From: Novosphingopyxis sp965218915
GTDB lineage: Bacteria; Pseudomonadota; Alphaproteobacteria; Sphingomonadales; Sphingomonadaceae
Assembly (NCBI RefSeq): GCF_965218915.1
Contig: NZ_OZ244708.1
Coordinates: 1,116,001 to 1,180,000, forward strand
Direction: 5' to 3'
Length of the DNA: 64,000 nucleotides
The notes below the pieces were generated by a model. That model had not been told where the DNA came from, searched no databases, and was given only the letters and a program-made list of their open reading frames with translations. Positions 1-8,337 of this stretch are shown piece by piece (within the stretch, counting starts at the first letter, position 1; each line of letters begins with the position of its first letter). The position numbers were made by a program, and so were the translations under genes.

Positions 1-411
1 GGTCTCCTCCGCCAACGAGGACAAGAGCGGTGGGGCCGGTCCATCCGTTTCTGGCCGTTGCAACAAGCTGTACCTCCAGTTCGGGAGGGCTATCCCCCCA
101 TCGTCATTCCGGACTTGATCCGGAATCCAGGGTCCAGCAGGCCAAGGCCCAGCAGGCCAAGGCCCAGCAGGCCAAGGCCCAGCAGGAATGTCGGCTGCGC
201 GAGCAGCGCCCTCATCGGCCAACGGCGCGGATGGCCGTTCTGCCATCCGCTCGGAGACTGCCGCGGTATCCGGATAAGGCGGCATGTCTAACGGATGCTG
301 CTTCCCCGCCGCCACTGGCCCTTCCCAGTAGAGGAGGATCGCGCGCGCGCCGATCCATAGCACCAGCAGCATTGCCATGAAGCGCAGGGGACGGCCGCGC
401 GTCGGCCTCAT
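1..411 (-). CDS. Partial hypothetical membrane-anchored protein
   Basis: The frame stays open from an ATG at 411 to the window edge, so 137 codons are visible and the C-terminus is missing. The ATG overlaps the stop of the upstream glycosyltransferase (ATGA), which argues for translational coupling. One N-terminal membrane helix is visible at about residues 12-28 (MAMLLVLWIGARAILLYW). The middle holds about three copies of GPWPA, encoded by a 15-bp tandem repeat, directly followed by the peptide WIPDQVRNDDG, which is the translation of a dispersed palindromic DNA element. I do not recognise a family. Position behind an NfrB-like transferase suggests a role at the same membrane system, but that is inference. 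Confidence 0.6.
   Translation of the reverse strand, partial: MRPTRGRPLRFMAMLLVLWIGARAILLYWEGPVAAGKQHPLDMPPYPDTAAVSERMAERPSAPLADEGAARAADIPAGPWPAGPWPAGPWPAGPWIPDQVRNDDGGIALPNWRYSLLQRPETDGPAPPLLSSLAEET
101..132. repeat. Palindromic element (CCGGACTTGATCCGG family) inside a coding region
   Basis: An 8-bp stem (106-113 with 119-126) encloses a 5-nt loop CTTGA. The same core recurs at 22378-22460 and near 41059-41077, so it is a dispersed element. Here it lies in frame inside the partial membrane protein gene. Confidence 0.75.
133..186. repeat. 15-bp in-frame tandem repeat
   Basis: The unit CCCAGCAGGCCAAGG is repeated about three and a half times with almost no divergence and immediately abuts the palindromic element. 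On the minus strand each unit encodes GPWPA, so copy-number change would keep the frame. The near-identity suggests recent slippage expansion. Confidence 0.9.
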
Positions 412-1856
412 TCGGCGGGTCCGATCATGGCCGGCCCGATCCTTGTGGATAAGTGTTCTACCGGCGTTGGGCGCGGCGCGAGATCGTCGGCTTCCGGGAA
501 ATAATGGCTGGTTTTTTCCCAGGTGAGGCGGCTGCCCAGGCAATAGCCGATATATTGGCGAAGCGCGCGGGTGGCGGCGACGATCGCGATCAGGTTGCCT
601 GTCAGCAGCCGCGCCGGGCTCCACAGCGCCTCGCGCCATCCGCAGGCACGCGCAACGAGCCAGCATCGCACCACCACCCGCCACAGCAAGGCAAGCGCGG
701 TTATCGTGACAAGCCAGTCCGCTTCGCCGCTGAGCCCTTGTGGACGATAATCGGGCAACCACCGTACGGCGATCCATAGCGTCAGCGTCAGCGCTCCGGT
801 CACATATGCGGCCAGCAACAGAAAAGCGGCAAAGACGCTGCGTCGGTCGCGAAAGCGCATCCAGCATTCGGCGGGACAGCGGGTCCAGCCGAGCCGGTCC
901 CACCCGGCCAGCGATATGCCGGTCAGCCAGCGCGCCTTTTGCCGCGCGCTGTCGACGAAGCGGCCGGGGAAGCAGCAACGCGTACAGATCAGGCTGCCGT
1001 CTCGTCCCGCCAGATGGACGATGGTCTGCCGCCCTTCCAGTTCGCGGACCTTCAGGCCCAGCTCGTAATCCTCGGTCAGGCTCTCGGCGCAAAAGGGCAG
1101 GCCGCCCTCGCGCGCGGCGATCGTCTCCAGCATGGCCCGCGAAAAGGCGCAGCCGACCCCGGCCGAGGGCAGCCCCGCGCCGAGCCAGCTGCGCACCACC
1201 AGCTGCTTGTCGTGCGCCTCGATGAACTCGTCGCGATAATGCCCGCTGACCAGGCGGGATCCGGGCACCGGCACCGCGCGCACCGGCAATTGCACCAGCT
1301 CGAAATCCTCGATCAGCCGGTCAAACAGCGCGAGTTCGTCGGTATGGACCAAGTCCTCCGCGTCGTGCAGGACGACCGCCTTGACGGTCAGGCCGCGCTC
1401 GGCCTCGAACGCGATCAGCGCGCGCCAAAGATGGTTCAGGCAGTCGGCCTTGGTGGTCGGGTCGGGCGCGCCGTTGACGATGAGATGGACGCGCGGATCG
1501 CGCGCCGCAGCTAGGGTCACCGCGTCGCGGGTGGCTGGGTCATTGGGATAGACCCCGGCGAAAATGCGATAATCCTGGCCCTGCCAGCGCACGCCGCACG
1601 CTTCCAGCATCCGGCCGACCACCGCGCTCTCGTCCCACAAGGGCAGGAAAATCGCGATCGGGCCGGGGCCGCGTGGCGGGCCGAGCTGGCCGAGATATCG
1701 CGACGGAGCGCAGCCGCGCAGCGCCAGCACGCAGCGCCGGACGACCCACAACAGGTCGATCGCGATATCGTCGGCTGCGCCAATCACGAACCCGATGCCG
1801 CAAAACAGCAGCAGCTCGTGCTGGGCAAGCTCAATGCAGTTGAGCCATTCCCCCAT
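408..1856 (-). CDS. NfrB-like membrane glycosyltransferase (GT2 family)
   Basis: This protein of about 482 residues is an inner-membrane family-2 glycosyltransferase resembling NfrB, the phage N4 receptor partner. An N-terminal membrane helix (LLLFCGIGFVIGAADDIAI) is followed by the GT-A fold: PIAIFLPLWDES, a DAED segment in place of DxD, TEDYELGLK as the acidic catalytic region, and QKARW matching the QxxRW motif. Two or three C-terminal helices follow. It is shorter than Escherichia coli NfrB and I see no C-terminal GspE-N-like domain. I chose the ATG at 1856, preceded by GGGGGGAA, over the longer open frame. It is divergent from nhaA and coupled to the partial downstream gene. The sugar substrate is unknown. 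Confidence 0.8.
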   Translation of the reverse strand: MGEWLNCIELAQHELLLFCGIGFVIGAADDIAIDLLWVVRRCVLALRGCAPSRYLGQLGPPRGPGPIAIFLPLWDESAVVGRMLEACGVRWQGQDYRIFAGVYPNDPATRDAVTLAAARDPRVHLIVNGAPDPTTKADCLNHLWRALIAFEAERGLTVKAVVLHDAEDLVHTDELALFDRLIEDFELVQLPVRAVPVPGSRLVSGHYRDEFIEAHDKQLVVRSWLGAGLPSAGVGCAFSRAMLETIAAREGGLPFCAESLTEDYELGLKVRELEGRQTIVHLAGRDGSLICTRCCFPGRFVDSARQKARWLTGISLAGWDRLGWTRCPAECWMRFRDRRSVFAAFLLLAAYVTGALTLTLWIAVRWLPDYRPQGLSGEADWLVTITALALLWRVVVRCWLVARACGWREALWSPARLLTGNLIAIVAATRALRQYIGYCLGSRLTWEKTSHYFPEADDLAPRPTPVEHLSTRIGPAMIGPAE

Positions 1857-1966
1857 CGATTCCCCCCGGAACGGACTTTGTTTCAACCGGAAATGGAGCA
1901 ATGTCAATCGCGCGGCGCATCGTCCGCCAATCTGGACATCAAGCCGCCAGCGGTTAAGGAGGCGCC

Positions 1967-3292
1967 ATGCAAGACGGACCGGACACAATCACCACGCCCG
2001 AACTCCAGCAGGCCGAGATCGTGCCCGTAAAGATGATCTCGGCGCTGCGCCGGTTCATCTCGAGCGAGGCCTCGGGCGGCGTGCTGCTGATGCTGGCCGC
2101 GGCGGTCGCCATGCTGATCGCCAATATCGGCCTGTACGACGATTATCACGGGCTGCTGCACCACAAGCTCAGCTGGACCGGGGTCGCCAAGCTCGACACC
2201 CTGCACCTGTGGATCAACGACGGGCTGATGGCGATCTTCTTCTTTTTCGTCGGGCTGGAGATCAAGCGCGAGTTCATCGACGGGCGCCTGTCTAGCTGGG
2301 ACAAGCGCCGCCTGCCGGTGGTCGCCGCCTTTGCCGGCATGGTGGTGCCGGCCTGTATCTACCTGCTCGTCGCCGGTTCCACGCCGGGCCTGACCAATGG
2401 CTGGGCGATCCCCGCGGCGACCGACATCGCGTTTGCCATCGGCGTGCTCGCGCTGCTCGGCAAGCGCGCGCCGACTTCGCTGAAATTGTTCCTGCTGACC
2501 GTCGCCATCGTCGACGACATGGGCGCGGTGGCGATCATCGCGGTCGCCTATACCCAGGGGCTGGCGATCGCCTGGCTGGCGGCCGCCGCGGGCGTGCTGG
2601 CGGCGATGTACCTGCTCAACCGGAGGAAGATCTACCAGCTGTGGCCCTATCTCCTGCTCGGCCTGATCCTGTGGTATTGCGTGTTGCAATCGGGCGTTCA
2701 CGCGACCATCGCGGGCGTGCTGGCGGCGATGACGGTGCCGATCATCGTGACACCCGGCGCGCCCGATTCGCGGATCAGCCCGGTCCACCGGCTGGAACAT
2801 TATATCGCGCCGTGGAGCGCCTATGCGATCATCCCGCTGTTCGGCTTCGCCAATGCCGGGGTGCAGATGGGCGATCTGGGGCTGAACGAAATCTTCGCGC
2901 CGCTGCCGCTGGGCATCGCGCTCGGCCTGTTCTTCGGCAAGCAGATCGGCATCTTCGGCGCGATCTGGATTTCGGTGAAAACCGGTTTCGCCAGCACCCT
3001 GCGCGGCGCGACCTGGCTGCAGACCTATGGCGTGGCGCTGCTGTGTGGCATCGGTTTCACCATGAGCCTGTTCATCAGCGAGCTGGCGTTCCAGGGCTCG
3101 CTGCTGCTGCGCGAAGAGGCCAAAGTCGGCATTCTGATGGGTTCGATCCTCTCGGCGGTGGTCGGCTATGGCCTGCTGCGCTTTGCTCCGCTGCACGAAC
3201 GCCACGAGGAGATCGAGGCCGAGGAAGCCGCCGAAGAGGAGGCGGAGGGGGACGTGCGCGACATCAGCGATCCGCGGCCGGTGCGCGCGTGA
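1967..3292 (+). CDS. nhaA: Na+/H+ antiporter NhaA
   Basis: This 441-residue protein is an electrogenic Na+/H+ exchanger of the inner membrane that expels sodium at alkaline pH. It has the family's many hydrophobic segments, the PAATDIAFAIGVLALLG signature and the TVAIVDDMGAVAIIA segment, whose two adjacent aspartates correspond to the ion-binding pair of E. coli NhaA. FFFFVGLEIKREF near residue 90 is also characteristic. The start is fixed by a clear AAGGAGG upstream of ATG. An unusual acidic tail (EEIEAEEAAEEEAEGD) follows the last helix and may be cytoplasmic. It is transcribed divergently from the glycosyltransferase across about 110 bp and appears monocistronic. Confidence 0.95.
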   Translation: MQDGPDTITTPELQQAEIVPVKMISALRRFISSEASGGVLLMLAAAVAMLIANIGLYDDYHGLLHHKLSWTGVAKLDTLHLWINDGLMAIFFFFVGLEIKREFIDGRLSSWDKRRLPVVAAFAGMVVPACIYLLVAGSTPGLTNGWAIPAATDIAFAIGVLALLGKRAPTSLKLFLLTVAIVDDMGAVAIIAVAYTQGLAIAWLAAAAGVLAAMYLLNRRKIYQLWPYLLLGLILWYCVLQSGVHATIAGVLAAMTVPIIVTPGAPDSRISPVHRLEHYIAPWSAYAIIPLFGFANAGVQMGDLGLNEIFAPLPLGIALGLFFGKQIGIFGAIWISVKTGFASTLRGATWLQTYGVALLCGIGFTMSLFISELAFQGSLLLREEAKVGILMGSILSAVVGYGLLRFAPLHERHEEIEAEEAAEEEAEGDVRDISDPRPVRA

Positions 3293-3424
3293 GCGCTCAA
3301 TTGGAGAGCTGTCTCGTTCCTCCGCGAGTGCAAGGGTAACAAAACCCGCTCGTCAGCACGAACGGATGGCGGTGGATGCGCAACCCACTGGACAAGCGCG
3401 CCGCGCGCACGCACCGTCCTGTCC

Positions 3425-4744
3425 ATGAAAATCCTGCTTCTCGCCACCGCCGCGCTGCTCGGCGCTTGCGCCCCGCTAGCCACCGCCGCGGGCCCCGCCG
3501 CCGCCGGCGGCACCTCCGCTTCCAATATCGTCCGCGACGCCGCGCTCGATGCGCTGGCCGAGCGCTATGTGAAGCTGGAGCTCGCCATCGGCACGCAGGA
3601 GGAGGGCTATATCGACGCCTATTACGGCCCGCCCGGATGGCAGGTCGAGGCCGTGGCCGATCCCGGAACCAAGGCGGAGCTGCTGGTTCGCACCGTAGAG
3701 CTGCGCAGCGCTATCCGCGCGGCGGCACCCGCCGATGCGCCCGGCCAGCGCCGCGCCGCCTGGCTCGCCGCGCAGCTTACCGCCGCCGAGACGCGGCTGC
3801 GCATGATGATGGGCGAGAAATTTTCGTTCCTGGACGAGGCGCAGGGCCTGTTCGGCGTGCGGCCCGATCCCCAGCCGCTCGCCGGGTTCGATCCGATCCT
3901 GGAGGAAATCGACGCGCTGGTGCCGGGAGAAGGCGATCTCGCCGCGCGCGTCGATGCCTTTCAGCAGCGCTTCGTGATCGCCCCGGACAGGCTGAAGCCC
4001 GTGATGGACCGGGCCATCGCCGAATGCCGCGCGCGCACCGCGGCGCATATCGCCTTGCCGCCCGGCGAAAGTTTCGATCTGGAGTTCGTGGGCGGCAAAC
4101 CCTGGAGCGGCTATAATTATTACAAGGGCGGGTTTCACAGCCTGATCCAGGTCAACACCGATCTGCCGATCGGCCTCAGCCGGGCGATCGATCTGGGCTG
4201 CCATGAGGGCTATCCCGGGCATCATGTCTTGAACAGCCTGCTCGAACAACGTCTGGCGAACGCGCGCGGCTGGGTCGAATTCAGCGTCTATCCGCTTTAT
4301 TCGCCGCAATCGCTGATCGCCGAGGGCTCGGCCAATTACGGCATCGAACTCGCCTTTCCCGGCGTCGAGCGGCTGAATTACGAGCGCGACACGCTCTATC
4401 CGCTGGCCGGGCTCGATCCCGCCGGCGCCGGACCCTATTGGGCGCTGCAGATCGCCATGCGCGCGCTGTCCGGCGCGCGGCTCACCATCGCGCAACAATA
4501 TCTGGACGGGCAGATCGACCGCGCCGAAGCGGTGCGGCTTACGCAGAAATATCAGCTGGTGAGCAGGGCAGGTGCAGAGAAGGCGATCGATTTCACCGAA
4601 ACCTATCGCAGCTATATCCTGAACTACGGCCTGGGCATGGACATGGTGCAGGCCAGCGTGGAGGCGGGCGACCCGAGCGAGGACGAGATGTGGCGGCGCT
4701 TCGAGGCGATTATTTCCGAACCGACGCTGCCGGGGGATTTATAG
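3425..4744 (+). CDS. DUF885-family putative metallopeptidase lipoprotein
   Basis: This 439-residue protein begins with a signal ending in a lipobox-like LLGAC, so it is probably a lipidated periplasmic or outer-membrane protein. The central CHEGYPGHHVLN matches the HExxPGH motif of DUF885 proteins, which are related to zinc metallopeptidases. Upstream GYNYYKGGFHSLIQVNTDLP and downstream LIAEGSANYGIELAFP, with a glutamate suited to be the third zinc ligand, support the assignment. Substrate is unknown. It sits alone between nhaA and a convergent TonB-domain gene. Confidence 0.75.
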   Translation: MKILLLATAALLGACAPLATAAGPAAAGGTSASNIVRDAALDALAERYVKLELAIGTQEEGYIDAYYGPPGWQVEAVADPGTKAELLVRTVELRSAIRAAAPADAPGQRRAAWLAAQLTAAETRLRMMMGEKFSFLDEAQGLFGVRPDPQPLAGFDPILEEIDALVPGEGDLAARVDAFQQRFVIAPDRLKPVMDRAIAECRARTAAHIALPPGESFDLEFVGGKPWSGYNYYKGGFHSLIQVNTDLPIGLSRAIDLGCHEGYPGHHVLNSLLEQRLANARGWVEFSVYPLYSPQSLIAEGSANYGIELAFPGVERLNYERDTLYPLAGLDPAGAGPYWALQIAMRALSGARLTIAQQYLDGQIDRAEAVRLTQKYQLVSRAGAEKAIDFTETYRSYILNYGLGMDMVQASVEAGDPSEDEMWRRFEAIISEPTLPGDL

Positions 4745-4763
4745 GCGAACCATTGCCTGATGC

Positions 4764-5696
4764 TCAGCTCGGAATTTCGAAGCGGACCCGGCTGATCCAG
4801 TAAGAAGCAAGCGGTTTACCTTCGGCATCGAGCGCAGGCTTGAAGCGAGCGCGTTTGGATATAGCTTCGCAAACCGCATCGTCGAACCCCTGTGGCCGCG
4901 TGGATGCCTGAATATGGCAATCGGTGACCTTGCCTTTTTCATCGATACTGAGGCGAAAATTCACGAGGCCCTGGGCACCCTTGCGCAAGAGATCCTTGGG
5001 ATAATCGGATGACGTCACCCATCTGCCGACATTGCCGATGGGCATCGGCATGCGCGTCGCCGTCTTGATTCGCTCCACATCGACCCCCCAATGGCTCATC
5101 AGTTCATCGACGCATGTGCGCAGGGCCTTCATCGGCGCGCCGAGCGAGCCGGTTTCCAAGAGAACCGGGGGGAAGCCATAGGCGTCGATCTGAAGAAAGC
5201 GCACAGCCTCCTCACGCTCGTCGCTGATCCCGTCCCGCTTCGCGATGGCAGTTTCATCATCGGATTTTTTCGCTGCCTTGCTCGAAACGGTCTTGATTTC
5301 GGCCAATTTTCCGATCGAGGTTGATGCGAATATCATCGCGGGTTGATCGTTGAGGTCGCCTGAGGCGAAATAACCATCCTTCTCTTCTTCGGCCGGGCCG
5401 AAACGCAAATGCGCCTTGTCGCCATTCACGGTTCCGCCGAAGGGTTTGCCGCTGACGATCATGGTGAAGCTATCGCCGGGCTCATAGCGATCGAGAATAA
5501 GCACACTCGTTTGCTCGCCCTCGCCGAACTGCCGGGCAAGGCGGCAGCTGTCATCGGCATAGTCGACCTGCCATTTGGACGAAGGCTGCAGAACCAGCGT
5601 TTCTTTTTCCGCCATAGCGGCCGTGCCCGTAAACGACGACGCGATGACGCCGAGCGCCGCCAACGTAACGCTGAGTTTTGCCTGTGCACTTGTCAT
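4764..5696 (-). CDS. Periplasmic protein with C-terminal TonB domain
   Basis: A protein of about 310 residues. The last ~70 residues (GLVNFRLSIDEKGKV, then ISKRARFKPALDAEGKP) are a TonB C-terminal domain, the part that contacts TonB boxes of outer-membrane receptors. The N-terminus looks like a cleavable signal (LSVTLAALGVIASSFTGTAAMA) rather than a retained anchor, and there is no proline-rich spanning segment. It therefore differs from classical TonB, and an energy-transducing role is doubtful. I chose the ATG at 5696 because GGGGAGGG lies 8 bases upstream; the TTG at 5714 would place that site inside the gene. The coding sequence looks less GC-rich than its neighbours. Function is unknown. 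Confidence 0.7.
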   Translation of the reverse strand: MTSAQAKLSVTLAALGVIASSFTGTAAMAEKETLVLQPSSKWQVDYADDSCRLARQFGEGEQTSVLILDRYEPGDSFTMIVSGKPFGGTVNGDKAHLRFGPAEEEKDGYFASGDLNDQPAMIFASTSIGKLAEIKTVSSKAAKKSDDETAIAKRDGISDEREEAVRFLQIDAYGFPPVLLETGSLGAPMKALRTCVDELMSHWGVDVERIKTATRMPMPIGNVGRWVTSSDYPKDLLRKGAQGLVNFRLSIDEKGKVTDCHIQASTRPQGFDDAVCEAISKRARFKPALDAEGKPLASYWISRVRFEIPS

Positions 5697-5849
5697 GACC
5701 CGAACCCTCCCCAACCAGCAATCGAAACCGTTGCAATGTAAGAATTGTTGTGACCCCTGAATGACATCGAATGCAAGGCTTCGATGCCTGCCATTAGGAA
5801 ATTATATTACGCGATTTTGGTCACGTATCGCGGTGACTTTGTAGCCTTT

Positions 5850-6403
5850 GGCGATTATGTACTTGCAGCCCGTTTCATTTTTTCGTCACCCCAGCGAAAG
5901 CTGGGGTCTCGGGCGGGATCGCCATGAGGCCTGAGATGCCAGCTTTCGCTGGCATGACGAACAAAGAAAGGCGGAGCCATGCCGTTTTGAATTTCCATCC
6001 GACTGGGTTTGCAAAGCACATAATCGCCAATCTAGGCGATTATATACCTTGCAAACCCGTTTCATTTTTCGTCACCCCAGCGAAAGCTGGGGTCTCGGGC
6101 GGGATCGCCATGAGGCCTGAGATGCCAGCTTTCGCTGGCATGACGAACAAAGAAAGGCGGAGCTATGTCGTTTCTGAATTTCCATCCGACTGGGTTTGCA
6201 AAGCACATAATCGCCAAAATCTAGGCGATTATGTACCTTGCAAACCGTTTCATTTTTCGTCACCCCAGCGAAAGCTGGGGTCTCGGGCGGGATCGCCATG
6301 AGGCCTGAGATGCCAGCTTTCGCTGGCATGACGAACAAAGAAAGGCGGAGCTATGTCGTTTCTGAATTTCCATCCGACTGGGTTTGCAAAGCACATAATC
6401 GCC
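5850..6403. repeat. Tandem array of about 186-bp palindrome-rich repeats (2.8 copies)
   Basis: Three near-identical copies start at 5884, 6070 and 6258 (periods 186 and 188). Each unit holds three palindromes: CCCCAGC-GAAA-GCTGGGG, then ATGCCAGC with loop TTTC, and a long one pairing GGGTTTGCAA...ATAATCGCC with GGCGATTAT...TTGCAAACCC. The array begins with the right half of the long palindrome and ends with its left half. It fills most of the 740-bp gap between the TonB-domain gene and the MAPEG gene. An oppositely oriented array lies near 47.5-47.8 kb. Spurious short open frames inside it are not genes. Confidence 0.9.
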
Positions 6404-6436
6404 TAGCCTCTGCGCAAGTTTCGGTTGCGTTCGTCC

Positions 6437-6841
6437 TCAGCCGTTGACGGTGATCACCTTATAAAGAATCCAGACGATCAGCGCGGCCATCACCGCCCAG
6501 GTGCCGATCACGCCGATCGCGCGCAGCTTGGGCGGGCCGCCTTCATGCTTCTGATGCAGGCCGACGATGTGCGCCGCGCGCGCGCCGAGGAAGATCACCG
6601 CGAGGCCGGTGAGCGCCCAGTGATTGGCGTCGGAGAGTTCGAGCAGGCCGATCATCAGGATCACGATCGGCGCATGCTCGGCCAGGTTGCCATGCGCGCG
6701 GCTGTGCGCGGTGAGCAGGGCATCGCCCTCGGTGCCGAACGCGGTCTTGGTGCGAAAGCGCCCGCGCACGGTGGCGGCAGCGGTGGCCAGCAGCATGATC
6801 GCGCAGATGATGGCGGTCAGCGCGGTAACGGGTAAGGTCAT
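6437..6841 (-). CDS. MAPEG family membrane protein
   Basis: The 134-residue protein has four hydrophobic segments and the MAPEG pattern, notably RAHGNLAEHAPIVILMIGLLE and GARAAHIVGLH. MAPEG proteins are small integral-membrane enzymes related to glutathione-dependent transferases; many bacterial members have no known substrate, and that applies here. The start ATG at 6841 follows an AGGGGGA site. The gene stands between the repeat array and the MoeB-like gene and has no obvious operon partner. Confidence 0.85.
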   Translation of the reverse strand: MTLPVTALTAIICAIMLLATAAATVRGRFRTKTAFGTEGDALLTAHSRAHGNLAEHAPIVILMIGLLELSDANHWALTGLAVIFLGARAAHIVGLHQKHEGGPPKLRAIGVIGTWAVMAALIVWILYKVITVNG

Positions 6842-6881
6842 GGAGAGTCCCCCTGCACGATGAAAAACCGCACCTTACACC

Positions 6882-6962
6882 GTGAGCCCTGAGCTTGTCG
6901 AAGGGCGTTTATCCTTGGCGGCACTTCAGCGAGAGCCGTCCTTCGACAGGCTCAGGGCTTAC
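6882..6962. repeat. Paired inverted element, CTTCGACAAGCTCAGGG family
   Basis: Two arms (6882-6907 and 6938-6962) are inverted copies of a sequence based on CCCTGAGCTTGTCGAAGGG. The right arm overlaps the 3' end of the MoeB-like gene and provides its stop codon. A second pair lies at 7786-7865. Confidence 0.85.
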
Positions 6963-7737
6963 GGATTGAGAGCTGGCCACATGTCTTGCAGGCCGGGTCC
7001 TTGGACAGCCGCATCGTGTACATCGAGGGCTTGAGGCCATCGATCACGTGGAGCCTGCCTTTGGCGTCATCGCCGAAGCCGGTGATCGCGCGGATCGCCT
7101 CCGTCGCGCCGAAGCTGCCGACGAGCCCGCACAGCGCGCCGAGCACGCCTTGATCGGCGCAGCTGTCGCAATCGTCCGCGTCATGCGCATCGCCCACGAA
7201 GCAGCGGTAGCAGGGGGCGTCAGGCTTGTGGCCGTAGAAGGTGCCGACCTGCCCCTGGAACATCCCGATCGCGGCGGAGACCAGCGGGATGTGCAGCCTT
7301 ACGCACTGGTCCGCTACGATCAGGCGGGTGGCGAAATTATCGGTGCCATCGAGCAGGATATCGGGCGCGGTCTCCGCGAGGATGGCGGCAACGTTGCCGG
7401 CAGTGATCGCCTCGGTGATGGCGGTGACGGCGATGTCCGGATTCAGGCGGCCGACAGCGGCGGCGGCGCGCTCGGCCTTGGGCTGGCCGATATCGTCGCT
7501 GCCGTAGAGCGGCTGACGTTGCAGGTTCGAGAGCGAGACCATGTCCGGATCGACGATCGTGAGCCGCCCCACGCCCGCGGCGGCAAGATACTGGATCGCG
7601 GGGCAACCGATCCCGCCCGCGCCGATCACCAGCACATGCGCGGCGAGCAGCCTCTTCTGCCCCGCCCCGCCGATCTCGCGCAGCACGATATGGCGGGCAT
7701 AGCGGTCGAGCTGGTCGTCGGTGAGGGTGATTGTCAT
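6952..7737 (-). CDS. moeB: HesA/MoeB/ThiF family adenylyltransferase (E1-like)
   Basis: The 261-residue protein adenylates the C-terminal glycine of a small sulfur-carrier protein (MoaD or ThiS type) for molybdopterin or thiamine synthesis. The nucleotide-binding motif VLVIGAGGIGCPAIQYLAAA, the SLSNLQRQPLY segment with the conserved arginine, and DGTDNFATR are present. Two CxxC pairs (CYRC and CKTC) form the structural zinc site. There is no C-terminal rhodanese domain, so it is MoeB-length. The last residues and stop (RKP-TGA) come from a palindromic element. MoeB versus ThiF cannot be decided from context, since no moaD or thiS is adjacent. Confidence 0.85.
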   Translation of the reverse strand: MTITLTDDQLDRYARHIVLREIGGAGQKRLLAAHVLVIGAGGIGCPAIQYLAAAGVGRLTIVDPDMVSLSNLQRQPLYGSDDIGQPKAERAAAAVGRLNPDIAVTAITEAITAGNVAAILAETAPDILLDGTDNFATRLIVADQCVRLHIPLVSAAIGMFQGQVGTFYGHKPDAPCYRCFVGDAHDADDCDSCADQGVLGALCGLVGSFGATEAIRAITGFGDDAKGRLHVIDGLKPSMYTMRLSKDPACKTCGQLSIRKP

Positions 7738-7785
7738 GGGGCAGGAGATAGGGGGAAGCTTGTCAGTTTAGAACCCACACCCATC

Positions 7786-7865
7786 CATCCTGAGCCTGTC
7801 GAAGGACTGTTCTATTATCGAACGCAGCAGAACAGTGCAGCCCTTCGACAAGCTCAGGGCGAACG
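7786..7865. repeat. Paired inverted element, CTTCGACAAGCTCAGGG family
   Basis: The arms CCTGAGCCTGTCGAAGG (from about 7789) and CCCTTCGACAAGCTCAGGG (up to about 7860) are inverted copies in the gap between dut and the MoeB-like gene. Confidence 0.85.
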
Positions 7866-7887
7866 GTGTTTGGGAAGAGGCTTTCTA

Positions 7888-8337
7888 TCAAACCCCGGTC
7901 GAACCGAACCCGCCCGTGCCCCGCTCGGTATCGCTTAGTTTCTCGACCTCGACCATCACCCCGCGCTGCACGGGGGCCACCACGATCTGGGCGATCCGGT
8001 CACCCTTGGAAATGGCGAAGTCTTCCTCGCTCAGATTGGCGAGCAGCACCTTTACTTCGCCGCGATAGTCGCTGTCGATGGTGCCCGGCGTGTTGAGCAC
8101 GCTGATGCCGTGCTTGAAAGCGAGGCCCGAGCGTGGGCGGACCTGGATTTCAAAGCCCTCGGGGATGGCCACGGCGAAACCCGTGGCGATCAGTGCGCGG
8201 GCGCCGGCGCGCAAGGCCGTGCTCTCGGCCGAACAGATGTCCATGCCCGCCGCCCCCGGCGTCTCGTGGCGCGGCAGATCGAGCCCCGCGCCATTGGGCA
8301 GGCGCTTGACTTCGATTTCAATCGGCATCGAGAACAT
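7888..8337 (-). CDS. dut: dUTP diphosphatase
   Basis: This 149-residue enzyme hydrolyses dUTP to dUMP and pyrophosphate, limiting uracil in DNA and feeding dTMP synthesis. The trimeric dUTPase motifs appear in order: AAGMDI, RPRSGLAFKHGI, NTPGTIDSDYRGEV, GDRIAQIVVAPV and the C-terminal RGTGGFGSTG that closes over the active site. The ATG at 8337 is preceded by AAGGA at good spacing, so the gene overlaps the end of coaBC by 20 bp. The coaBC-dut pairing is common in proteobacteria. Confidence 0.95.
   Translation of the reverse strand: MFSMPIEIEVKRLPNGAGLDLPRHETPGAAGMDICSAESTALRAGARALIATGFAVAIPEGFEIQVRPRSGLAFKHGISVLNTPGTIDSDYRGEVKVLLANLSEEDFAISKGDRIAQIVVAPVQRGVMVEVEKLSDTERGTGGFGSTGV

Noticed and set aside
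1904..3205. 433-codon minus-strand frame opposite nhaA
   Set aside because: Antisense shadow of a conserved antiporter; composition is Gln/Arg/Asp-rich with no family.
6072..6338. Short open frames inside the repeat array (such as MFVMPAKAGISG on the minus strand)
   Set aside because: They are translations of the palindromic repeat and recur with each unit; such frames are common false gene calls in these genomes.
5850..6403. Possible CRISPR array
   Set aside because: Units are about 186 bp, nearly identical throughout and contain no unique spacers; there are no cas genes.
4744..6436. Genomic island around the TonB-C gene and repeat array
   Set aside because: Lower GC is suggestive, but no integrase, tRNA or flanking direct repeat is visible, so I record only the gene and the array.
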